Below, piece after piece: positions 1-5,807 of a stretch of DNA of 26,926 bases. A model generated the notes under the pieces. The model ran no database searches and was not told the origin of the DNA. It saw nothing but the letters and a program-made list of their open reading frames with translations. This DNA comes from a virus. The position numbers and the translations under genes were made by a program. Each line of letters opens with the position of its first letter. Positions within the stretch are counted from its first letter, which is position 1. The stretch is from the IMG/VR virus record IMGVR_UViG_3300046522_000608, positions 1 through 26,926 of that record; one strand, written 5' to 3'.

Positions 1-7
1 CCGTCTT
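1..7. repeat. Terminal overlap closing the circle
   Basis: CCGTCTT occurs at 1-7 and again at 26920-26926. Counting it once restores an uninterrupted endonuclease gene with its family motif, so the repeat is best read as assembly overlap on a circular molecule of 26,919 bp. Confidence 0.75.
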
Positions 8-59
8 CGGAGGAAGCTAATCCATAAACAGTAACGCAACGGTTTTGCTTGATGTCCAT
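1..59 (-). CDS. GIY-YIG endonuclease, N-terminal part (continues from the right end of the window)
   Basis: The minus strand from position 59 reads MDIKQNRCVTVYGLASSEDG and runs off position 1. If CCGTCTT at 1-7 is merged with the same bases at 26920-26926, it joins in frame to the reading frame that is open at the right end. The joined protein is about 308 residues, with V11-Y12-G13 in the place of the GIY motif and Y24-I25-G26 as the YIG motif. The ATG at 59 is the only start available, because a TAA lies three codons upstream. No clear Shine-Dalgarno sequence precedes it. Plain concatenation without the overlap would meet a TAG. The remaining domains are described under the right-end entry. 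Confidence 0.8.
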   Translation of the reverse strand, partial: MDIKQNRCVTVYGLASSED

Positions 60-282
60 AGATAATTAAGATGACGGAAAGTCAAAGCAAGTGTTGCCCT
101 TCAAGTCCGGCGCTGCAGTCTCCTCCGCCATACATTGCCATCGTGTTGCTTAGCATCTGGTAGCGGATATTACTGCGTAACTGACATGCCCGCTTTGAGT
201 CGATAGCGGACTGTTGCGGTAGGTCTGCAACGCCTCACCACGCGGCCGGCGACGTCGTTGCAAATACCTGCCGTGACCGTGA
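60..282. other. Intergenic region between the endonuclease start and the NinX-like gene
   Basis: I see no supported gene here. The only frames are antisense or out-of-frame extensions of the NinX-like gene. It should contain the promoter of the leftward endonuclease gene, but no clear -35/-10 pair stands out. Confidence 0.4.
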
Positions 283-645
283 TTACCCGGCTGATGGCAG
301 CTCGTCTCCGTATTCCCAAGCCAGGTAAGCGCGCATTGCGGCGACCAAGGGAGACACGTCTGGTCGGCTGTAGTCGTCGCGCTTGCTGTGCCTCGCCATC
401 CATCGGCCGAAGTCGTGAACCAAGTCGATTTTCTCGTGCTCTATGATCGGACCAGCGTCAGACCACTTGGTCGACGGACTGAATCTTGCGAGTGGCTCTG
501 CTTCGACTAGTTGGCCACTATCAAGGCAGTTAAAGATGACAACGTACCGTTGGGGACTATCTTGCGCGTAGACCGGTTCATATCCAGCAGCTTTGGCGAC
601 CCAATAGTCGAGCAGCGGGCCAGCCTCGAGGTAGGCGATTTTCAT
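283..645 (-). CDS. NinX-like phage protein (DUF2591 family)
   Basis: A protein of about 120 residues. The N-terminal pattern (MKIAYLEAGPLLDYWVAKAAGYE) and the central block FSPSTKWSDAGPIIEHEKIDL match the style of DUF2591/NinX proteins of lambdoid phages, whose exact function is not established. The ATG at 645 is chosen because ACGGAG sits five bases upstream. A GTG two codons earlier would place the start inside that ribosome binding site. It points away from the rightward DUF4224 remnant, so the 41 bp between them must hold divergent signals. Its presence marks this end of the element as phage-derived. Family assignment is by remembered motif. Confidence 0.65.
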   Translation of the reverse strand: MKIAYLEAGPLLDYWVAKAAGYEPVYAQDSPQRYVVIFNCLDSGQLVEAEPLARFSPSTKWSDAGPIIEHEKIDLVHDFGRWMARHSKRDDYSRPDVSPLVAAMRAYLAWEYGDELPSAG

Positions 646-686
646 AAGCACTCCGTTTCCATGCCAGCATTCTAATAGGAGGTTCC

Positions 687-889
687 GTGAGCAACATATT
701 TCTCACCGAGGATGACCTAGTCATTCTGACTGGGCGCCCGCAAAAGTCGAAGCAGATCGAGCAGTTGCGCAAAATGGGGTGCCGTTCTACTTGAACGCGC
801 TTGGCAGGCCCATAGTGGCGCGGGCGGTTATCGAGGGACGTAGAGAGACTGCAGCCACGCAGGAGAAAAAGTGGGAACCGAAGGATTGA
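687..889 (+). pseudogene. DUF4224 family phage gene, frameshifted
   Basis: A GTG start with an excellent ribosome binding site (TAATAGGAGG, 673-682) opens SNIFLTEDDLVILTGRPQ and continues to KQIEQLRKMG, a typical DUF4224 N-terminus. The frame then stops early at a TGA. Moving by one base at the GGGG run (about 776-779) restores the family continuation VPFYLNALGRPIVARAVIEG and ends in KWEPKD at the TGA 887-889. One missing G explains everything. In phages this small gene usually sits directly before a tyrosine integrase, but none follows here. It is therefore a remnant of another recombination module, or a one-base sequencing error in a homopolymer. Confidence 0.8.
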
Positions 890-1099
890 TGAGTTGGAGC
901 GGTTTGGGTATAGGCATGCTACTCCCGCCATTATTTCCGAGCTCGATGCAACGGTTGATTATGGGCTAGGCCATCCGACTTGGCGAAATACGAAGTCGTG
1001 GTTGCAGCGCACAGCCGCACTGCAGCAGTAAGCAAGGCAGTCGGATAGTGGTGTTCTTCACGGTGTACCATGCTTGCTGCAGAAATCCTGGAGACAACG

Positions 1100-2272
1100 A
1101 TGCACTTGCAGTATTTCGGAACAATCGAAAGCAACGGCCGTAAAGTTGAAGCCATGCTGTCCATGGATGTGGATAGACCAGCGGAGTGCATGCTGCACGT
1201 CTGGGGCGAAGGTGTTGTGCCGAAGGCGCTTCTTTGTGAACGCCAGATACTCGATGACGGCGCACACCTTTTGATACCGCGCGTCCTGTTCCTTGTAGGG
1301 GAAAAGGGCGGTATCTACCCTGCGGCAGTACCCGAGGAAGATCGAGCAAGGTTTGACTCTACGCGAGCTACGTTACGAAGCGGCCACGACGGCGCCTTTC
1401 ATGGATCGTGGGTCAATGGCATGGATGAAAGCGGGACCATCCACTTTCAGTCAAGCGCACCAACGGAAGTCAAAGCTGTCGATTGCAACTGCTGGGCAGA
1501 TTTTCGTGAGTGGGCGAACGCCATGCGCCGGGACAAGCAGGCCATCTACTTTCGGGGACACGGATCGAGCCGCTTCGCGCTGACGACAACTTTGCAACGG
1601 AACGGCCGCAATCGACTCGAACGGTATTGCGCTGAAACGCTGCACCAGTTCCATCGGCATGCTGAGGCAGCGCTCAACATCCGTATCGACATGAACAACG
1701 GTGACGACTACTCCATGTTGCTTGGTTTGGCGCAACACTTTGGCCTTCCTACTCCGTTACTCGACTGGTCTACCTCTCCATACGTAGCAGCATACTTCGC
1801 GTTTGCCGATGCATTGGAGAACCGGACGGCACGTACAGACGTAGAGAAGGTACGCATTTTTGCGCTTACCGAGCCATTCGTGGCCAGCCATCGGTCGCAA
1901 AATGTCGTCCTGCCTTATTTCAAACCTTACGTGTCTCCGCTAGAAATGTCTTTCCGAAATAACCCACGCCTTTACGCACAACAGGGTTGTTTCATTGTTA
2001 CGAATAATTCGGACCTTGCCGGCGTTATCAAGAAAGCTGAAATCGACACTGGCAGAGAGTACCTATTTGCTGTGGACCTGCCTGCCACGCTTGCCGTAGA
2101 GGTGCTAAAGGACTTGGCGTACATGGGACTTTCTGGTGCTACGCTGTTCCCCGGCCTAGATGGCGTGAGCCGGATGCTGAAGCATGAAATGGCCTTCGGA
2201 CACCCCGGACCCGAGGTTGCGACTCAGCCTGCACAAGACCCGCCCGCTCTGCCGGACGGCGGTCCAATTTGA
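1100..2272 (+). CDS. FRG-domain protein
   Basis: A 390-residue protein with an FRG domain, named after the conserved (F/Y)-R-G motif. YFRGHGSSRFALTTTLQR lies near residues 150-167, followed by the second hallmark LAQHFGLPTPLLDW and SPYVAAYFAF around residues 214-238. The N-terminal 130 residues look like an added domain that I cannot name. The ATG at 1100 is preferred over the one at 1070 because GGAG lies six bases before it. FRG proteins are common in mobile elements and some are suspected of antiviral roles, but no biochemical activity can be read from the sequence. It is monocistronic, 175 bp before the recombinase gene. Confidence 0.8.
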   Translation: MHLQYFGTIESNGRKVEAMLSMDVDRPAECMLHVWGEGVVPKALLCERQILDDGAHLLIPRVLFLVGEKGGIYPAAVPEEDRARFDSTRATLRSGHDGAFHGSWVNGMDESGTIHFQSSAPTEVKAVDCNCWADFREWANAMRRDKQAIYFRGHGSSRFALTTTLQRNGRNRLERYCAETLHQFHRHAEAALNIRIDMNNGDDYSMLLGLAQHFGLPTPLLDWSTSPYVAAYFAFADALENRTARTDVEKVRIFALTEPFVASHRSQNVVLPYFKPYVSPLEMSFRNNPRLYAQQGCFIVTNNSDLAGVIKKAEIDTGREYLFAVDLPATLAVEVLKDLAYMGLSGATLFPGLDGVSRMLKHEMAFGHPGPEVATQPAQDPPALPDGGPI

Positions 2273-2447
2273 CTATGCCCCAGCTAGACCAGTCGAGGGC
2301 AGTCTACCTTGCGGGGGCCAGATTCAATTGAACCACTAATACTAGACCAAATTTAAAAGACTACTTATAATAGACTCATTGATCGGCATTCATCGGTGTT
2401 GATTGCCATAGATAAACCAAGGCAGAAATTCCATGAAAGGAACTCCC

Positions 2448-3065
2448 ATGTTTATCCGCGCATACCTTCGGGCATCGACTAAAGAACAAGACGCCAGCCG
2501 CGCCAAGAGCCAGCTGGAAAACTTCGCTGCGGAACGTGGGTTGAAAATCGCCGCCTTCTACATAGAGAACGAGAGCGGGGCATCGTTGGAGCGTCCGGCC
2601 TTGTTCGAATTGATTGCTGACGCATCGATCGGCGACATTCTTCTGATCGAGCAGGTCGACCGCCTATCTCGTCTGAACGAGGTCGACTGGACCAAGCTGA
2701 AGCAGTCGCTCAACGAGAAGCACATCAAGGTTGTTGCTTTAGATCTCCCGACCTCCTGGATGATGACGTCGACGGACGAGACGACTGCACGCATGTTCGA
2801 CGCCATCAACAACATGATGCTCGACATGCTGGCCGCGATCGCGCGGAAAGACTATGTGACCCGCCGGCAGCGCGCCGCCCAGGGCGTCGAGAAGGCCAAG
2901 GCAGCCGGCAAATACAAAGGGCGCCCCGAAGACACCGAACGCAACACGCTGATCCAGAAGCACCTGAAGGCTGGCGTGTCGAGCTGGCAAGAAATCATGG
3001 AATTGGTGGGTTGCAGCCGCGGGACGGTTGCCAAGCAAGCCGCCTTGCTGCGAACCGCGAGTTGA
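2448..3065 (+). CDS. Serine recombinase (resolvase/invertase family)
   Basis: A 205-residue site-specific serine recombinase. The N-terminal catalytic domain starts MFIRAYLRASTKEQDASRAK, with the nucleophile at Ser10. The conserved EQVDRLSRLN block is near residues 65-74. The long central helix is around residues 115-150. A C-terminal helix-turn-helix (SSWQEIMELVGCSRGTVAKQ) would bind the recombination site. All key residues appear intact. The ATG at 2448 follows AAAGGAA by six bases. An upstream in-frame ATG at 2433 would overlap that site. An intrinsic terminator follows at once. It may resolve multimers of the circle or be a passenger. No obvious pair of crossover sites was found nearby. 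Confidence 0.9.
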   Translation: MFIRAYLRASTKEQDASRAKSQLENFAAERGLKIAAFYIENESGASLERPALFELIADASIGDILLIEQVDRLSRLNEVDWTKLKQSLNEKHIKVVALDLPTSWMMTSTDETTARMFDAINNMMLDMLAAIARKDYVTRRQRAAQGVEKAKAAGKYKGRPEDTERNTLIQKHLKAGVSSWQEIMELVGCSRGTVAKQAALLRTAS

Positions 3066-3088
3066 GGCGGTAAATCTCGCAGCATGAC

Positions 3089-3115
3089 AAGCCGGCCCTG
3101 CCCCGGCTTTTCTAT
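3089..3115 (+). terminator. Intrinsic terminator after the serine recombinase
   Basis: AAGCCGG (3089-3095) pairs with CCGGCTT (3103-3109) around a seven-base loop and is followed by a T-rich tract. It lies 24 bp after the recombinase stop codon. Confidence 0.85.
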
Positions 3116-3125
3116 TTTTCTCTCC

Positions 3126-3333
3126 CTCGACTATGTTGCTGGTAGAGCGTACGCAATCACGCCTGCCTAGGGCGAAGGCTGAGGGTAAGACGCTGAGTCG
3201 CCCATCTAAGACAAACGACGAGCAGCGGCGCCAGATTGTGGCCGACTATGCGGCCGGTCACAGCGTGAGCGAGCTGGCCCGCCGCTTCACCGTCTCGCGC
3301 GCCAATATCCTCGGCATTGTTAAGCCTATTTGA
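3126..3333 (+). pseudogene. C-terminal remnant of a second serine recombinase
   Basis: The reading LLVERTQSRLPRAKAEGK, then RPSKTNDEQRRQIVADYAAG and SVSELARRFTVSRANILGIVK, is the C-terminal end of a Hin/Tn3-type invertase or resolvase: end of the long helix, linker and helix-turn-helix. The N-terminal catalytic domain with its serine is absent, and homology begins just after the terminator of the neighbouring recombinase. No ribosome binding site precedes the ATG at 3133, so it is probably not translated. It differs clearly from the C-terminus of the intact neighbour, so it derives from a different recombinase. Its end overlaps the end of the convergent zinc-ribbon gene by eight bases. Confidence 0.75.
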
Positions 3334-3835
3334 TCGTGTATTCTGCGCAACTGTCGGAGCCATACTTCCGGCTATTATCCCGCATACAAACCCCTTTGCT
3401 TCCATCCCAACCGCGTGCCTTGTACGCCGAACAAGTCCAGCAGCATACCTTCCTGACTTCGGGCTCAATGCTCGCCGCTCGTTCGTCCGTTTGCTGCGCT
3501 ATCGGCTCAACCGCTTTCCCGCAGTGTTTGCACAGCACCGCCTGCGCTTTGATGTCCTCTGCACAATGCGGACACTGCCGCACAGTAGCGCCGGCCGATG
3601 AGGTTCCTTGACTGGAACCGAACCCAATCAACATGATACCTGCGAGAAATGTAACGGCAGCACCCATCAGATGATTGCGCCTATCATCCATCAGGCCAAC
3701 GTTATTAACTTCGCGGATCGAAGTGTACCCACTGCCGACGAACACCGGATCAACAGGCACTGCTGTCTTCATGTTGAACGCGACAATGCCCCATACGAGT
3801 CCGATAATAGTGAGACAAACTCCCAAGCCCTTCAT
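3326..3835 (-). CDS. Membrane protein with a zinc ribbon and Cys-rich tail
   Basis: A 169-residue protein with two hydrophobic segments (about residues 3-22 and 57-73). A treble-clef or zinc-ribbon module follows, with Cys88, Cys91, Cys102 and Cys105 (CPHCAEDIKAQAVLCKHCGK). The C-terminal Cys-rich segment has Cys131, 132, 135, 150 and 163. The ATG at 3835 is supported by AAAGGGAG just upstream. A longer in-frame reading from 3982 lacks this support. The same ribbon type recurs in the superinfection-immunity protein at 4972-5388. The function is unknown, and the likely location is the inner membrane with the ribbon in the cytoplasm. Confidence 0.7.
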   Translation of the reverse strand: MKGLGVCLTIIGLVWGIVAFNMKTAVPVDPVFVGSGYTSIREVNNVGLMDDRRNHLMGAAVTFLAGIMLIGFGSSQGTSSAGATVRQCPHCAEDIKAQAVLCKHCGKAVEPIAQQTDERAASIEPEVRKVCCWTCSAYKARGWDGSKGVCMRDNSRKYGSDSCAEYTIK

Positions 3836-3985
3836 GTGCTCCCTTTCATATGGCCGTGTCTTACGAATTGACAACAGTAGCACTGCCATTGACATTTTGA
3901 AACCACTTTCGTGCCTTGCGGTTTTTCGCCTATATATATTGGGTCGCCATGTGATTTTTCGTGAGATTTCAAAGACTGTCACTAA

Positions 3986-4303
3986 TTAGCGCGGCCCTGT
4001 CTCGACCGTGCAAAGCCAGGACTGCGCATAGTTCACCACCTGGCCATCGACCTGTACCCGCTCAAACCCCGCAAGCGTAAATCGCCCCTCGCTCATCCAA
4101 ATCAGATGAGGTTCATACAGGATCTCCTGGCGCCGGATCGGGCCTATGCCGGCGTCGAGTCGCGCCACCTTCACTGTACGGCCCACTCCATCGTCCCGGA
4201 CGTCGAGCACTTCCAGCTCACCTGGTGTAGGCGCGGTCTCTCGCAGGGACCATTTGGGCAGATCGACGCCAGCACGGCGCATTTTCGTAACTCGGCATTT
4301 CAT
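3986..4303 (-). CDS. Conserved phage hypothetical protein under a LexA-type promoter
   Basis: A 105-residue soluble protein without a named domain. The reading MKCRVTKMRRAGVDLPKWSL and the later LIWMSEGRFTLAGFERV resemble small proteins I associate with Burkholderiales prophages, so it is probably a real phage-type gene of unknown function. It follows the putative excisionase gene by 41 bp on the same strand. Between them sits a perfect LexA-type palindrome overlapping a promoter, which suggests induction on DNA damage. The ATG at 4303 lies only a few bases past the -10 box, so the message would be nearly leaderless. The second ATG, at codon 8, is an alternative start. Confidence 0.65.
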   Translation of the reverse strand: MKCRVTKMRRAGVDLPKWSLRETAPTPGELEVLDVRDDGVGRTVKVARLDAGIGPIRRQEILYEPHLIWMSEGRFTLAGFERVQVDGQVVNYAQSWLCTVETGPR

Positions 4304-4308
4304 GGCAT

Positions 4309-4328
4309 TACTGTATGCGCATACAGTA
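4309..4328. promoter_or_regulatory. LexA (SOS) box
   Basis: TACTGTATGCGCATACAGTA is a perfect 20-bp palindrome that fits the CTGT-N8-ACAG LexA consensus of proteobacteria, including the flanking TA/TA. It covers the -10 box of the promoter reading leftward into the 105-residue gene, so LexA binding would block it. Confidence 0.85.
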
Positions 4329-4338
4329 TTTTTGACAA
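4310..4338 (-). promoter_or_regulatory. SOS-regulated promoter
   Basis: On the minus strand, TTGTCA (4338-4333) and TACAGT (4315-4310) are separated by exactly 17 bp. The -10 lies inside the LexA palindrome. Transcription would begin close to the ATG at 4303. Confidence 0.6.
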
Positions 4339-4344
4339 TAGTAT

Positions 4345-4590
4345 CTATGGATAGCTGCTGGTATCCCCTTCTACCCAATGATAATAGGCCTGTAAGTTCA
4401 TCGTGATGCGCCCGTCCGGCGCCTTGCGGAAGTGCCGACCCTGAAGCCAAACGCCGTCCTCGATCTTCCTGCGCACTGCCTTGTCGGTATAGCCGGTCAA
4501 CTGGCAAAACAGGGGGAGCAGCATCCACTTGAGCTGGATTGATAGTACCGACACGGTCTCTCTTGGATCGTCTGGTTTTGCTCTGTGCAT
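4345..4590 (-). CDS. Putative excisionase (DUF1233-like)
   Basis: An 81-residue protein. Its core FCQLTGYTDKAVRRKIEDGV, followed by LQGRHFRKAPDGRITMNLQAY and ending HWVEG, is the pattern of phage putative excisionases (DUF1233): a small winged-helix domain that bends attachment-site DNA and biases the integrase toward excision. The ATG at 4590 is selected because GGAGG stands five bases before it. An in-frame ATG at 4617 lacks a ribosome binding site. It lies about 13 kb from the integrase on the linear map, which is unusual. Upstream are direct repeats GTGCGTACC that look like arm sites of a different integrase, so it may belong to a lost module. Confidence 0.7.
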   Translation of the reverse strand: MHRAKPDDPRETVSVLSIQLKWMLLPLFCQLTGYTDKAVRRKIEDGVWLQGRHFRKAPDGRITMNLQAYYHWVEGDTSSYP

Positions 4591-4706
4591 CCTGCCTCCG
4601 GTGTTGCTCTTGAACATAGCCGCACCATAACATTTGATAACAAGTGCTCAGCCATTTCTATCCCTATCTACTTTAGATATGGACCTGAGCATTTCTTAGC
4701 ATTTTC

Positions 4707-4741
4707 GTGCGTACCTGGTGCGTACCAAGTCCGTGCGTACC
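4707..4741 (+). repeat. Direct repeats GTGCGTACC (arm-site-like)
   Basis: Exact 9-bp copies start at 4707, 4718 and 4733, and an 8-bp copy GTGCGTAC lies at 4884-4891. The 11-bp spacing of the first two equals that of the integrase arm repeats near 19.15 and 19.40 kb, but the sequence differs. Next to an excisionase gene this suggests binding sites for Xis or for an integrase no longer present. Confidence 0.55.
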
Positions 4742-4788
4742 AAGCCAGCTTTCCCGCCTTCCCATAGCGAAACCCTATCCAAGGTCAG

Positions 4789-4802
4789 GGAGTGCGCACT
4801 CC
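4789..4802. promoter_or_regulatory. Palindromic operator candidate
   Basis: GGAGTGCGCACTCC is a perfect 14-bp palindrome in the intergenic region, without a T tract. It is more like a protein-binding site than a terminator. Confidence 0.4.
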
Positions 4803-4971
4803 GCTGCGAACTTATCGCCCGCAGATTGAGCGGGCTGAAGTGTTGCTCTCCCTATGAAAATCACTAGGTTGAGCCTGCGTGCAGTGCGTACTTATCAATA
4901 TGTGGCGTATTGTTCCGATATCAGCTTCGACACCATTTTTCGCGTTTCCCCGTTACGGCTAGGAGAGAGAA

Positions 4972-5388
4972 ATGTTCGCTGTGCGTTGCCTCGTCTTACT
5001 GCTCTTGACCTACTACGCTTGGGGTATGGGCCATCTCCCGGCCGGAGAACTTAATGCGTTCGGCCGCTTCGTTTCCCTCGCCTTCTTCCCTCTCTTCCTG
5101 CTGCTGTACATGCTTCCGACCTACGAAGCATGGAAGAACGAGCATCCGAATCTGGCGGCGATCGCCTTGGTCGACCTGTTCCTGGGCTGGACTGTTTTAG
5201 GCTGGGTTGTCGCGATCGTCTGGGCGTTCAGGAAGCCCGAGCCTGTCGCAATTTCATTACGGCATGCAGAAGGTGCTACGCCCGCGCCCCAGCCAACACG
5301 CCAAACGAAGACGTGTGCATTCTGTGCCGAGGAGATCCTGGCTGCAGCTATTAAGTGCAAGCATTGCGGTAGCGACGTCCGTGCTTAA
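4972..5388 (+). CDS. Superinfection-immunity membrane protein with C-terminal zinc ribbon
   Basis: A 138-residue protein. The hydrophobic segments lie near residues 4-18, 32-50 and 62-86. LLYMLPTYEAW, then FLGWTVLGWVVAIVWAF, is the signature of the superinfection immunity family related to T4 Imm, which acts in the inner membrane to hinder DNA entry of incoming phage. A zinc ribbon follows, with Cys115, Cys118, Cys129 and Cys132 (CAFCAEEILAAAIKCKHCGS). A strong ribosome binding site (AGGAGAGAG) stands just before the ATG. It heads a rightward pair with the HTH gene that begins 41 bp later. For a phage-linked element this would be a self-protective or helper-protective function. The role is inferred from the family. 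Confidence 0.8.
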   Translation: MFAVRCLVLLLLTYYAWGMGHLPAGELNAFGRFVSLAFFPLFLLLYMLPTYEAWKNEHPNLAAIALVDLFLGWTVLGWVVAIVWAFRKPEPVAISLRHAEGATPAPQPTRQTKTCAFCAEEILAAAIKCKHCGSDVRA

Positions 5389-5429
5389 CTTACCTTTTTT
5401 GGCAAGAAATAACGATTGAGAGGAATGAG

Positions 5430-5705
5430 ATGTCCAATTTGAACAGACAGCAGATCTGCGCTGCTCTAGGAGTGAGCGAGTCCACTATCCGACGTCTGGA
5501 GCAGAGTGGGCTACCATATACTCCCGTCGGCCGACGAGCGAAGCGGTACGACTTAGAAGAATGCAAGACTTGGCTGAGGGGGAACTACCCGTATCAGCCC
5601 CAAAAGACGGAAAACAAGGCCGTAAGCACATCGGCATTATGGTCAGCTGCAAAAGAGTTCACAGAATCTTGCCGAAAGGTGCAGTTACGGGTAAAGCCAA
5701 GCTGA
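5430..5705 (+). CDS. Small helix-turn-helix phage protein
   Basis: A 91-residue DNA-binding protein. LNRQQICAALGVSESTIRRLEQSGLPYTPVG, followed by KRYDLEECKTWL (residues 3-50), forms the MerR/Nu1-like winged helix-turn-helix common in phage regulators, excisionases and small terminase subunits. The tail ending in CRKVQLRVKPS recurs in phage proteins as I recall them. GAGAGG precedes the start. It lies 41 bp after the superinfection-immunity gene and converges on the tape measure gene. It is not called a terminase subunit because no large subunit exists in the window. Confidence 0.7.
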   Translation: MSNLNRQQICAALGVSESTIRRLEQSGLPYTPVGRRAKRYDLEECKTWLRGNYPYQPQKTENKAVSTSALWSAAKEFTESCRKVQLRVKPS

Positions 5706-5733
5706 TCAAGGTGGACTTACACCAGCAGACCGC

Positions 5734-5765
5734 CTACGTGACGAGGTGTTCTCCCCATCACGTAG
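5734..5765. repeat. Inverted repeat between convergent genes
   Basis: CTACGTGA (5734-5741) and TCACGTAG (5758-5765) are perfect inverted copies around a 16-base loop, between the ends of the HTH gene and the tape measure gene. No T tract follows on either side, so it is either a weak terminator or a binding site. Confidence 0.45.
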
Positions 5766-5807
5766 CGCCGCCTTTCCGTCAAGGTCCTGTCTAGGTTAGG
5801 CAACCCA

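Larger units (their letters stand above)
4591..4971. other. Regulatory region between xis-like and superinfection-immunity genes
   Basis: No gene is seen in this 381-bp stretch. It holds direct repeats GTGCGTACC (4707, 4718, 4733 and a shorter copy at 4884), a 14-bp palindrome at 4789-4802 and a small hairpin (GCCCGC 4817-4822 with GCGGGC 4830-4835). Divergent promoters for the two flanking genes are expected here. Confidence 0.5.

Noticed and set aside
88-133. A sequence ending CTCCTCCGCCA that resembles a tRNA 3' end
   Set aside because: The presumed T arm around TTCAAGT does not pair and no other tRNA arm is visible.
888-1031. An open frame reading DELERFGYRHATPAIISELD on to a TAA at 1029
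   Set aside because: It has no good start codon or ribosome binding site and I recognise no family. It may be a remnant linked to the broken DUF4224 gene.
2360-2382. An AT-rich TTATAA-centred sequence before the serine recombinase as a possible crossover site
   Set aside because: The flanking half-sites are not inverted copies of each other and no second site was found.
5430-5705. Small terminase subunit
   Set aside because: The HTH fold fits, but no large terminase gene is in the circle and the protein is short. A general regulator is the safer call.
5561-5794. A 77-codon frame overlapping the HTH gene at 5430-5705
   Set aside because: The HTH gene has the better start and a family-like C-terminus. 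The overlapping frame has no support.
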